Shown here piece by piece: positions 22,930-33,726 of a DNA stretch of 64,000 nucleotides; the first letter of the stretch is position 1; the number at the start of each line of letters is the position of its first letter. A program made the translations under genes and the position numbers. This DNA is from Balaenoptera acutorostrata (lineage: Eukaryota > Chordata > Mammalia > Artiodactyla > Balaenopteridae). The notes beneath the pieces were generated by a model that searched no databases, was not told the DNA's origin, and was given only the letters and a program-made list of their open reading frames with translations. Location: contig NC_080080.1 in NCBI RefSeq assembly GCF_949987535.1, positions 59,060,668-59,124,667 of the forward strand. Reading direction: 5' to 3'.

Positions 22930-23966
22930 GTACGTCCTCATTTTTCCTGGCTTAATTAAGCTGAGGCAAATTAAAATCTGTTATCATGGTTGCGTTTGTT
23001 TCCTGCCTGGTTCTGACTGATGCTGGATTCCTCTCTGTTTGAGTGAGGGAGGGCATTCCTTCAAACTAGGACCTGAAATGCTTCCCTAAATTCTTTTAGG
23101 CATAGCCTTCAAACTGATCATCTTGTGAATACATTTAAGGTTGTTGAAAAATTCTGGTTGTGAATTTTGTCCTTTTAGTCGTTCTTGATCACACCGGGTA
23201 AGTATGTGTTTGCAAACCTGTGGTTGTGGGCGGAGCCTGGTGTCTGACGGGGATGAGTCCGGGAGCACCGAGTCCTGCCTTCACTTCCGGGAGGTACATC
23301 TTTATCCCATGGTGTGCTTACAACATGCTCGTTTGTGCATTGCTTTGTACCATTTATGTTCCTGCCGAGGCCCAAATCTTGTTTTGAGCTGTTGCTTTTT
23401 ATTTTGTATTTATATTTTCAGTGCGTCTGCAGAATTTTCCTGGCCATTTTGGTAAAACCACTTCGCAGTGCTTTTGTGTCCACCCATGCCTTGCGCCACC
23501 CACCATGTGGATTAAAATAGTGCTGAAAATGACAAATGTGGATTAAATTGTCTGTGCTTCTGTTGGCATGCAAGATTTGTGTTTTAAAAAAAAAAATCCT
23601 TCAGATTGCATGACTTTGTGTTTTCCATTTGTGGGGAAAGTAGATTTTACAACCAGAATTTTGTTGGTTGAATAAGTTTGGCTAATTGGTATTATACTTT
23701 GTACCAAAAAAACCAAATGACTTGCTCATCGTATTTGGACTATTATCATTTTCAACACAATGTAATAAACACAGCTCTCTTAAACCCTTTTGACAGTTAT
23801 ATATACTTCTCTTAGGTGCTCTCTTTTCTTTCTGTGCTGACTCGATTGTGTAGCCCTTTAGAATTCAGTTAAAACCTTACACAACTTTTAAAAAGTAGGT
23901 TATTTAATTGTTTTAGATTTACCAGAACTTCCTTTCTTTTTTAATGCTTACTCTGGCTTCTTGCAG
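22930..23966. other. Intronic sequence, nothing recognised
   Basis: A small GC-richer island near 23215-23300 stands out, but it has no splice-consistent exon. The stretch ends in the strong acceptor of the 27-nt cassette. Confidence 0.4.
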
Positions 23967-23993
23967 ATTGCAAGCCTTTTCACATTCCTTTAG
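23967..23993 (+). CDS. TPD52: TPD52 cassette microexon, 27 nt
   Basis: A strong acceptor (CTTCTTGCAG ending at 23966) and donor (GTAAGG at 23994) bracket 27 nt in phase 2. Translated in the TPD52 frame it adds LQAFSHSF and completes flanking codons. As far as I recall, longer mammalian TPD52 isoforms carry this peptide just before SIRSIQHSISMPAMR, so this is a true alternative exon and not chance. Being 27 nt, inclusion or skipping keeps the frame. Its peptide lies just upstream of the phosphorylated serine region encoded at 33678-33726. Confidence 0.82.
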   Translation: MASLFTFL

Positions 23994-25014
23994 GTAAGGA
24001 GAGTTTGAACCATCGCCGCAGCCTTGTCTCTCGTTTAAGACAAGTGTGCTTACATTATGATGCCACATTGGATGGCTGTGTTTGTCTACTACGTAATTTT
24101 CTTGCCTTTTGGAATATCTTTTCTCTGGTGCATTCCTATTTTCAAGGGAGGGTTTCTCGTATACCATGGGTAATGGATACATTAAAAGAAGAATAATTTG
24201 ACACTGTGGTTCAAAGGGATATGGAAATGATTTTGACATTTTCCTTTTTTTTTTTGGCAAAAAGAAGCAGCTTTACCATGGCATGCAGAATTCCTCCCTT
24301 TTAATGTCTGACTTTGTTTGTTTGTTTTTGATGCTTTAATTTCTTTGGTGCCTTTGTCAGGATGTTGGAATCTTCCTTCACCTGGGTCCCATTATGCAGT
24401 TGTAATAGACAGCATATGTACTGTCTCACAATGTTAGTCTTCTGTCCTGTACAGGTTACTCTGAAATTTTTTTATTGCAGTAAAATATGCCTAAGATAAA
24501 ATACACCATGACTCAGCACTTTTTAGTACTTGTTTTATTAGCTTATAGTGTTTACTATTTTATTATTTCTTTACACTGGTTGTATTCTATAATTATGCAC
24601 ACAAGAACATTTCATGGTTGCAAAAGGAAAAATAAAGTATATTAGGCCAAAAAAGAAAGTACATTAAAAAGATGTCAGCCCAAACCATGCCTTATAGAAG
24701 GAATCTTTGTGATACTGAGCAAACCTCTCCTCTCTCTCCCATACAGACTCTCTGAGTATCCAGTTAGTAGTCAGAGAAAACTAAGGTGGAGGAAGGTCTT
24801 TTGAATGGAAGCAGGAAGGATAATATACTAGTCTCCATCTCTGTTCCTATTAATGTGAATTGTCTTCTCAAGTGGTCACTTGCTGTGGCCTAGCATTGTG
24901 CCTTCTTAAGTAATCACATAGGTACTTATAGCTGAGGCTCTCTCTTAATGACACTTAGCCCTGAAAGTCAGAGTAAATCATGGGGATAAACAAACTCTAA
25001 GTGTTGAACTATTT
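23994..25014. other. Intronic sequence, nothing recognised
   Basis: AT-rich intron. A 113-codon antisense open frame at 23919-24260 overlaps the microexon and has no recognisable domain. Confidence 0.35.
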
Positions 25015-25275
25015 TTAAAAATATTTATTTATTTATTTATTTATTTGGTTGTACTGGGTCTTAGTTGCGGCAGGTGGGCTCCTTAGTTGTGGCTCACAGG
25101 CTCCTTAGTTGCGGCTCTCCAGATCCTTAGTTGTGGCAAGCGGGCTCCCCAGTTGTGGCATGTGAACTCTTAGTTGCGGCATGCATGTGGGATCTAGTTC
25201 CCTGACCAGGGATTGAACCTGGGTCCTCTGCATTGGGAGCACGGAGTCTTATCCACTGCACCACCAGGGAAGTCC
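25015..25275 (-). mobile_element. CHR-type SINE
   Basis: Reverse-oriented, with a TTTA-repeat tail and several 'cttagttgcggc' units in the body. The head ends 'ccaccagggaagtccc'. The 18-bp target-site duplication CTAAGTGTTGAACTATTT is exact at 24997-25014 and 25276-25293. Confidence 0.92.
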
Positions 25276-25293
25276 CTAAGTGTTGAACTATTT

Positions 25294-26508
25294 AAAGTTG
25301 AAAACTGTGCTAAAAAACCCAAGAAATCAGTGATAGGAATTGATTCTGTATCTTTGGTGTTCAATTGAAAATGGCCTAAGTGCTTTAGGAAACTGTTACG
25401 ACAGTTTTATCTAAAGTTATTTGAGTTGTGTGAGGATGTATGCACTAACATAATGCATTCTGCTAACATGAAGGTGCCTATCGTGGACAGGTCTAAAGGA
25501 TGTAACCTAGACCAGACATGGTTCTTGTTCAGAAAGAGCTTGAAATTTTTGAGTGGATGGAGTGGGGGAGGGAAGTAGGGCCTGGGAATGAGTTAAGAAT
25601 GGAAGAGCCCTGTTAATACCTGATTATAAAACAATGTTAGATGTAAACAAAAATATAAAACTTTGTAAGTGCTGTTGAGGAATGATATTTTCTGTACCTT
25701 TGAGAAGATTAAGCAGATGTACATAAGTATGGCTCAGTATATTCTGTCTTTTTAATTCACCAGAAATAAATTGAGTTGGGTGGCTCTCTTCTAGCTGCTT
25801 ACACAGTCACTTTTTTTCATTTCATTTAAAAAATGCAATTGAGATTATATGCTACCATTTTCAGGCTGGTTGTTAATGAATAATATATTGCGTATCAATA
25901 CATGCAGGTTAAAGTAAGGCTTTATATTGCAATTTGGAAATGGGAGATATAAGGTTATCTTTTGAGAACTAAATTTTGGAATTATTTCTTACAGATTAAA
26001 AGTTGGGTAAAGTCACTTTAAAAAATCATTTCTAGATCAAGATGTCCTGATTGTAATCTGATTTAATGGGTTCATATGTAATAGAAAATATATGGAAACA
26101 TATAATAGAAGTATATAAAAACATATACAATAGAAAACATAAGGAAAACCCACATCTTTTAGATGAGTGAGTCACAGAGGCAAACACTGGCCACGTGCCC
26201 CCAAGAGCTGTGCAAGGAGGGGAGCTTGGGCAGCAGATTTGAGCGTTTCCATCCCAGCAGCAAGGCCTTTCCTCCCATGGAGATGGATGCAGGGGGCCCC
26301 TTTTTGCAAGTGCTTGCATTAGTTGGGTAATCTTGTTAACTACCCTTTGTTCCGAGTCCATGCTAACCCAGCAGACTTGTGGCAATGATTTCGCTCTCTG
26401 CTGGAATTGCGGATATTTTGCTGACTTGAATAGTGTCAGCAACAGTTTTAATTGTACTACATTATCAATTAATAAGTTAGCACTTGGGATATAGATATTT
26501 GCCGTATG
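25294..26508. other. Intronic sequence, nothing recognised
   Basis: No named repeat or exon. The 3' part underlies the long antisense open frame discussed in the findings. Confidence 0.35.
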
Positions 26509-26616
26509 CCTTGGGTGGGTAAGGAAGAGGAAGAGGAAGGGAGGGTAGGGGAGAAGGGGAGAGAGAGGGGAAGAGAGAAGGAGGGAGAGGGAGAGACAGA
26601 GACAGAGATAGAGATG
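26509..26616. repeat. Purine-rich (GGGA/GAGA)n tract
   Basis: About 100 bases that are almost all G and A on the + strand, degenerate GGAGAG and GAGACA units. Confidence 0.85.
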
Positions 26617-27185
26617 TCTGTTTTTGACACCCTGACAATTAGGTGTCAGCGGCAGGGAGGCCAAAGGAGGCCCTTTGGGGACAGACAGCTTTTCCCCAGG
26701 TGGTGTGTTCATAGTCACTCCTCTCCTGTTGGCTTGTTTTCTACACATACATGGCAAACGTTGACTCATGCCTTTACTTTTTTTGAGAGAAACTTTAAAA
26801 GAGCCTTCTCATTTCACTCGGTGCCAGTGTAAACATCAATTTTCATGTTATTAATAGCATGCTCTAATAATTCAGTAGCCTCATTAGTCAAATATTTCTG
26901 ATATACTTAGGAGGAAATGTAATTAACTTTGCCTTTATCTTCAAAGGAAATTTCTCCTTTTGACATGTGTGTTTCTTCATGTAAACCTCTAGATATTTTT
27001 TTGTTGTTGTTGGTTTCAGACTCATTAAAGTCATTCCAGATTCCATTTTGCTGAAAATGTCTACCACTTAATAGGAAAAGAAATGACCTCTTTTCTCTTG
27101 TAATAGAGTACGTTTTGATTTGAATTTGAAAAGCTTTAATGAACTTTTCTACCTTTCATGCCCATGTTTCCTAATTTTAGTTACT

Positions 27186-27300
27186 GCAATTATTTATTCA
27201 TTCTTTCATTCAAAAGTATTTATTGAATGACAGCTTTGTGCCAGGCACTGTTCTAGACTCCAGGGTTCAAGTTACCAACCAAAATAATAGCTGGGTGAAA
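27186..27300 (+). repeat. LINE L2 fragment
   Basis: 'ttcattcaaaagtatttattgaatg' and 'tgtgccaggcactgttctaga' are typical L2 text. Confidence 0.6.
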
Positions 27301-27384
27301 TTTGAAAGCTTTAAAGAAAATAATATAAAATTAAATAAATATTAATGTGTGTTTCAGTTAAAGCCATCCGTAACAATAATAATG

Positions 27385-27590
27385 GTGAACTGTGTTTCAG
27401 GCATGACTATGTATAGCAGGTGCTATTATTTTTCTGATTTTACAGATGAGGAAAACTGAGACACAGAGAGGTTAAGTGACTTCCTCAAAGTCATATAGCG
27501 ACATGGCTGAAGGCCAGGACTTGAACCCAGGCACACCCGGGTTCAGGAGCCTGCACTACCCTCTGCATTGTTCTGCCTCCCCAGAGCAAT
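27385..27590 (-). repeat. MIR SINE
   Basis: Reverse-strand MIR with a well-preserved core: 'tttacagatgaggaaaactga', 'gagaggttaagtgacttcc' and 'aggacttgaacccaggca'. Confidence 0.8.
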
Positions 27591-28080
27591 GATAGTTTAA
27601 GACTTAGGCCCTACAGGCACTGTCCAGCAGTTCCTTTGGTTCATCACCTATGATCAAGAGATTATTTTGAGGGCAAAAGGGAATAGTAATACACAGATAA
27701 GCTTTCAGACATGTTGACCATTAACTCTTCTTTCTCTATCTTCTGTTTACTACTTCCTTCCTTCTTCTTTTCCCTCTACCCCTCCCCCTTTATTATTATT
27801 AGGTATGAAAAGATCAAACACCTATGTAAGAAACAAGGAAACTTTAAAAAATCAATTCAGCTTTTTAAAAGAATAACTTTTCCAAAGTAAGAGTAAATAT
27901 TAGATTGTGAAGTACTTTGTGTTTTCTGAGTGAGAATCAGGTTGCCCTCTTTGATTTTTTTTCTCAGTGTTTTGAGGAACCCAGATTTACATTCCTACTT
28001 TGATTATAGGTTACTATCTTTGAGAGCCAAAATCAAGCTGGAAAAAGTTTTCATAAAGTTTGCTTTATAAATGCTAACTA

Positions 28081-28277
28081 ATCCTCACGATATATTTATT
28101 AGAGCCAATTCTGGTCCAGTAGCAACATGGCTTTGTGCTTTTGAAGTTTTCCATATTATGTTTAAACTTCATAGCTGATGACAAATCCTCACAATATATA
28201 TCTGTTAGAGACAGTTCTGGTCCAGCAGCAATGTGGCTTTGTGCTTTTGAAGTTTTCCATATTATATTTAAACTTCA
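28081..28277 (+). repeat. 104-bp intronic tandem duplication
   Basis: Two copies (28081-28184 and 28185-28277) share long identical stretches, such as GTGGCTTTGTGCTTTTGAAG in copy 2 against ATGGCTTTGTGCTTTTGAAG in copy 1. They differ by scattered substitutions and a 2-bp indel. This is single-copy intron duplicated once, not a known repeat. Confidence 0.9.
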
Positions 28278-31152
28278 GTGATATTGGAGATGATGTGTAA
28301 GTTGAGGCAAGTTGAAGCTTGTGTAACCTTCCATAGAGAAGCTAGAAATGCAAGGACAGCTGCCCAATTGTTAGATTACAGGCTAGCCACCAACAAAGTG
28401 GAATTTCATTTAAATAGGGATTGTAGAGAAGTTCAGATAACTGGGTGGACTGGAAATTGATATGTACTCCTTGTTCTTCCTGCTGTAATGGCTTCCTCAA
28501 ACGTGGGAACACCTTGAGTTTGTATTAATTTAATTGATTTCATTCTCTGTTCAGTAGGTGTATTTTTAATCTTTTCTTATTGTGAAATGTAAAACATACA
28601 GAAATTAAACTCAGCAATTTATCACAAAATAAACACCTTATTGTAATCATTTCCTTGCTTTTTCCTATACATTCCCACTTAAACGTATTTAGTGGATGTA
28701 TCCTTCATGGTGCTCAAATATTTAAATTCTTTCTCTGCCTTAACTGCTAATTGAAACACAACACCAGCAAGGATGATTTTGTCATGATCCTGTAAAGACC
28801 CTAAAGTCCTTTACAAGAGATGCTGCACTGTTTCTTAGAATTCTCAAAGTGTTCATTTTTAACATTCTTTAAGTCATATTATCAACATTGTTGGCAACTT
28901 AAAGGCCCCAAATTATCATTTCTATCTTGGTTTTCTTGAAAGTGTATTTGGTAGTCCTTTCCTATGGTAATACTGTAAAAACAAAATATTTTTTAAAAAT
29001 TGTCTGTATTTCCAACATTATTGATTGTCTTCTCCTGACTGTTTACCCTGTTTGTCAGTTTCCCCCATTCTCCTGATATCCCCTTGCACTGACGCTCCAC
29101 CAACCGTCCTTCTCCTACCTAATCCAGGGAAGATCCCTTGATGAGCCATGCATAAGCTCTCCACTGCCTTCTTGTGTTAATTCTCCATCCCCTGATAATT
29201 CCATGTGACTTCGTGACTTTTACAATTCAGTTTTTCAACTTTTAGGACCTCAGGACTTGTTTCTTATGTAGGATAATCCTGAATTAATTTGTGCCCTGGA
29301 TGTGGAATTGATAGTCAACTTGATGCATCTACAATTCACTTTTATGATCATTCTTTTCACTCTGCCTTTGCCCTAGTCCCTTTTAACTAGTTTGTAGGCT
29401 GTTTAAAGGGTCACAGTATCCACAATTGGCCACAGGAGGAAATGATCTTTTACATAGGTGCTTAGGGAGAGTCAGTGACTAGAATTAACTGTGCATTTCT
29501 GAGATTTATACTTGCTTTATCCACCCATTTCCTCATTTTGTTGATACTGTTGAATTCAATGTGTGAGTCCTATGGACAAATAATTTATCACATGTCCAGC
29601 CATTAAGCACCTTCTTTTGCCAGAATTTGGTAATTTCTGCCAAAATGTCCTAGCAAAGTCTTTTGGTTAGGAAGAATAGAAAACTATGTGAGTTCGCTCA
29701 CCTGAAAAGTGTACGTGTTGCATAGAATGAAAGTTCTTTTGGAATCCAAGGAGAGGAAAGGGAAGCAAGCCCAGGCCCCACCCAGACTAGTCCTGCTCAT
29801 TGAAAAGCTGTTAGAAATGAAGGTAGCTTCTAGAACCCCAAAAAAACAAGAAACCCATTCCTCTACCACCTGAGCCCTCTTCCCTGAATGGTCATCTCTC
29901 CTTCATTTCCTCTACCTCTCTCTGTGCTTATATGCAATTCTTTCTTTGGGAATTGGTTTCCTCTGCATTCTTGAAGCTTGTACCTGGTCCCCCCAAATGT
30001 CTTCCTCAACATCGAAGACTACATGACTTTCTGGTTCAAGTACCTACCACTAAATGACCAGCGGCTTAGTGTTGTAATTACAAAATCCCAGGATAGGAAT
30101 CTTAATTATCTCAAATCAAATTTTTTTTAAAAATTTGGTCTAAACAATTTGTAAATTACCAGGAGGTTAGCTCTGGTGGGTGGAACTGTACTGATCCAGT
30201 TATTATATTGGTGATGGTGGAAGGTGGCTTTGGGAACGTGACTTACAGAGGCAGCTTTTTCAGAAGGGTCCAAGGAAGGGCAGGTAGCTTTTGGAGTTCT
30301 GGTATTGTAAACTAAGAAAAGTGATTTTTATTAATCTCTGTCTTTAAAATATGGATCCAGCACACTGCAATAAATCAAGCAGGAAAAGAATTAGCAAATT
30401 CCTCCCAGAATATAGTCTTATGTCCAAGGTATCTACCACTGTGATAGGAAGAGAGAATGCTGAGCTACAATGGATCTTTTCCTGTATTGTGTACAACATT
30501 AAGTACAAAGATGTCCAAATATTTTACTGATTATTTGACTGTACGAGCTGTCAGCTTCTTTTGATTCATATCAAGATCATACTCCATACTAATGCAGAAC
30601 TAGATTTGAGGAGCTACATTGAAACACATTGTCATTTGTAACAACGGAATCTTGGAGAAAACTAAATCATAAACACACACAGTATTTAAATATAATTGGG
30701 AATTGATACCTTGGACTGTCCAGCTTACCCCAAAATGCTGTGTCAGTGGTCAAAATGCTAATAAGCATGTTAACAGTATCAGCAGGGTACATACAGTGAC
30801 TTAGTGAGCCCAAGAATTGAGGTACTTTCATCTTGTGAGGTGGTCTCAATGGGAGATGGCTGGAGGTAGATAACCTTGAACCCGAATGGTCAGTGAACTG
30901 CTTTGCCCTTGAATAAAAAGCTGGTCCTGGTAAAACAGGGGGTCAAATGTTATTTGAATGACCTATAAGGACATTTAGTTTGAGATGAAGTACAGGTGTC
31001 TCTTACTAGAAAACTGGATATGACTACCACTAAGAAGTGATACGTAATTTTAAAGTCACTTGAAGTTGTCAAATAGTGACTTTGAAACCTTCCTGTTCTG
31101 GTAACAAGTATGTGGGAGAAAAACGACTGCAGGAGTCCTTCAGTGGTCTCGC

Positions 31153-31153
<1 letters not shown>
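28278..31153. other. Intronic sequence, nothing recognised
   Basis: A 2.9-kb AT-rich intron segment. I saw no clear transposon, exon or RNA gene. Small open frames on both strands have no recognisable domain. Confidence 0.35.

Positions 31154-31186
<33 letters not shown>
31154..31186 (+). repeat. (TG)n microsatellite
   Basis: About 16 uninterrupted TG units, then a degenerate TATACCTGTATGTGTGTG tail. Confidence 0.95.
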
Positions 31187-31189
<3 letters not shown>

Positions 31190-31597
31190 CCTGTATGTGT
31201 GTGCTTCATTTTTTGAGGGGAGGTGGTGAACATTGGATTAGGAGTCTTAAAGACCCAAGTTCCATTCACGATTGTGCTGTGACCTGTAAATTATTAACTT
31301 TTGAGCCTTGATGCTAGATTCATTACAGATACTGGTGAAAGCACTCGACAATTTTCAAAGTGCTGTAAGAATGCAAAGTTTATCATTAGCTCTATTAACT
31401 GCTAGAATTAAATTGGCTCATGAATAAAAGTAAATTATGTTGAAATAATTGTGATCCCCTCCACCTCAAAAAGCAGGTAATTCTTCATGGTGCCAGAAGA
31501 ACAAGCTCCTAGAAAACTAAGTTTTGTTTGCTTTTTATAATGTCTAATCACCACTTTACTAACTCCATTTCTATCTCTTTTTAATGCTGCCTCTTAG

Positions 31598-31639
31598 TAT
31601 ACGCTCCATTCAACACTCAATTAGCATGCCTGCTATGAG
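31598..31639 (+). CDS. TPD52: TPD52 cassette microexon, 42 nt (SISMPAM exon)
   Basis: The acceptor ends CTGCCTCTTAG (31597) and the donor is GTAAAG (31640). The 42 nt in phase 2 encode (S)IRSIQHSISMPAM(R). This is the TPD52 counterpart of the alternatively spliced SIRHSISMPAMR segment of TPD52L1 (D53), where, from the literature as I recall it, the exon creates a 14-3-3 binding site. Here the arginine sits three residues further from the SISMP serine because SIQ lies between. It is frame-neutral and can be joined to the 27-nt cassette or used alone. It directly precedes the NSPTFKSFEE exon. Confidence 0.88.
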
Positions 31640-32014
31640 GTAAAGTATATTTTTACAAAATGTAGTTGGTCTGATGTTTTCTTATTTTTTTTATCTTAGA
31701 TGTTTAACTTGAACTGTTCTGAAGTAGGAGCTAGAATTCTACTCTAAACAAGCTGTGAAAACTGTCACCAGTTTTCAGTTGCTCTTCCTAACAATGTTAG
31801 GTTGGTGTAAGAAATCCATTAAATGTTTGCTATTAGAAAAAGGAATTATTATTACTTCTTTGTTTTGTAAACCTGTTAAATTGTTTCATATCTGGAATCT
31901 GTTTAATTAAAAAAAAGTGAACAGTGCTCATCTAATCAACCTTCTGTTTTCATGGATGTAGGTGTCCCACCTCCTCCGTCTGCATTAGCTTTAGTTACAA
32001 TCCCCTTTTCTTTC

Positions 32015-32511
32015 TTTTTTTTTTTTAAATTAATTAATTTTTAAAATTTTAGTTTTGACCGCGTTGGGTCTTCGTTGCTGTGCGCAGGCTTTCTCTAATT
32101 GCGGCAAGTGGGGGCTACTCTTCATTGCGGTGCACGGGCTTCTCATTACGGTGGCTTCCCTTGTTGTGGAGCACGGGCTCTAGGCACGCGGGCTTCAGTA
32201 GTTGTGGCATGCGGGCTCAGTAGTTGTGGCTCACGGGCTGTAGAGCGCAGGCTCAGTAGTTGTGGTGCACGGGCTTCTCATTATGGTGGCTTCTCTTGTT
32301 GCGGAGCATGGGCTCTAGGCGCGCGGGCTTCAGTAGTTGTGGCACGCAGCCTCAGTAGTTGTGGCTCATGGGCTCCAGAGTACAGGCTCATTAGCTGTGG
32401 TGCACGGGCTTGGTTGCTCCACGGCATGTGGGATCTTCCCAGACTAGGGCTCGAACCTGTGTCCCCTGCATTGGCAGGCGGATTCTTAACCACTGAGCCA
32501 CCAGGCAAGCC
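32015..32511 (-). mobile_element. CHR-type SINE with internal 135-bp duplication
   Basis: A reverse-oriented SINE about 150 bp longer than its relatives here. Units 32131-32265 and 32266-32400 both start TGCACGGGCT and repeat the same body segment. The same decamer recurs at 32401 as normal sequence resumes. The target-site duplication CCCCTTTTCTTTC lies at 32002-32014 and 32512-32524. Confidence 0.92.
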
Positions 32512-32683
32512 CCCCTTTTCTTTCATCCTCCCCATTTCTACTTCCCTCATCCCACTGTGACATTTGGAGCCAACTGTGATCTGATTCTAGTGTCCTCTTT
32601 CATCAGTAAGCACTTGCAAGTGGCACATTCTGTGACCTCACCTGACCTCTCTATAGAGGCAGAGGATTTTTAATACATGCTTG

Positions 32684-32865
32684 ACTTAAACTTTAGTGTA
32701 CCTCAGAGCTACCTGGAGGGCTTATTAAATGCCTCTGCCTAGCGGGCCCACATTGAGTTTCTGATTCTGTAGGCCTGGGGTGGCTGAGAATTTGCTTTGC
32801 TAACAACTTCCGAAGAGCTACTGATGCAGCTGGTCTGGGGACCACACTTTGGGACCGATTGCCCA
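32684..32865. repeat. MER5A-type hAT DNA transposon
   Basis: 'ttaaactttagtgtacctcagag' at one end and 'ggggaccacactttgggacc' at the other, with 'gagtttctgattctgtaggcctggggtgg' between, match MER5A. Confidence 0.65.
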
Positions 32866-33677
32866 TCCCCACAATGGGAAGGAGGACACCCCTTGTTCCC
32901 TTCTTCTTTTTCACCATGGTAGTAGGAAGGATACTGGAGGTCAGGTGGATAGTATAAAAGCTTTGGAAACCCAGGTGGGAGCGACACAGGTGCTGTGATC
33001 CTCAATTCATATGGATGAATGTGAAGTCACAGGAGAGGCTTCCCGTGGGCTCAGAGAGCTTCTGTCAGTTGGGGCAGCTTTGTGAAGTGGCCAAAGCCAC
33101 ATTTCTGTGCTCCTCCCTTCCTTTTGGTCTTTCCTTTCCCTGTCTGTTATGCTGCTCCTGGGAACCAGGATCCCTGGTGTGGAACCTCCTATGGTTTGCT
33201 TGTCCTGCTTAGGTGATGTGGGTTCATGTAGAAATCTTGCCAGGCAACATGTGAATTTAAACATGAGTTCTAGAGTGTAGCACCTTAACCAGAATCAGAC
33301 TGATCTAACAGTGGTATTTTCTTATACCGTGACAAGTTGGTTGGGAAAGTGACAGACCCAACGTTGTACCTGACTTTGTTCCGCCTCTTCACACATGTAC
33401 TTGATTCTATCTATATGTCTAAGACTGGCTCTGTTCAAAGAATCGAAAACATCGTTGTAGAAATCTTAGAACAAAATCGGTAATCTCACATAATAAAACA
33501 TGTTTGTACGTATGCCTGCACATCTATGGAACAGGTGTCACATATGGTATATGTGTTCTTTTGCTGATTGAGAATAATGGCGAAGAGGAATACAGTCAAC
33601 TAGTAATGTTTTCAAAATTGTTGGCTTTTTTGTTCAGTGTTTGTAATTTACTATTTGTTTTTCTTTTCTCTCCATAG
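32866..33677. other. Intronic sequence up to TPD52 acceptor
   Basis: Unassigned. It ends with a T/C-rich tract (TTTTTCTTTTCTCTCCATAG) and AG at 33676-33677. Confidence 0.45.
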
Positions 33678-33726
33678 AAACTCCCCAACATTCAAATCGT
33701 TTGAGGAAAAGGTTGAAAACTTAAAG
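33678..33726 (+). CDS. TPD52: TPD52 coding exon with the Ser136-type site; GC donor
   Basis: This 49-nt exon encodes NSPTFKSFEEKVENLK after completing the split codon (Lys when joined to 22929, Arg when joined to the 42-nt cassette). By counting from the 184-residue isoform, the serine in TFKSF is the Ser136 position known as the calcium-dependent phosphorylation site of TPD52 (CRHSP-28). The acceptor is AG at 33677. The last codon AAG is followed by GCAAGT instead of GT, which is the consensus of GC-AG introns. The next exon (37375) resumes in phase 0 with SKVGGTKP, so the assignment is secure. Without splicing, the frame continues to a stop at 33832-33834. Confidence 0.95.

Noticed and set aside
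22930..22935. Reading GTACGT at 22930 and at 21249 as coding
   Set aside because: Both are consensus donors whose use joins known TPD52 codons. Read-through adds unrelated residues.
32099..32560. 153-codon open frame, rich in CGARAL-type repeats
   Set aside because: It lies wholly inside a CHR SINE with an internal duplication. The repeated peptide is SINE sequence, not a gene.
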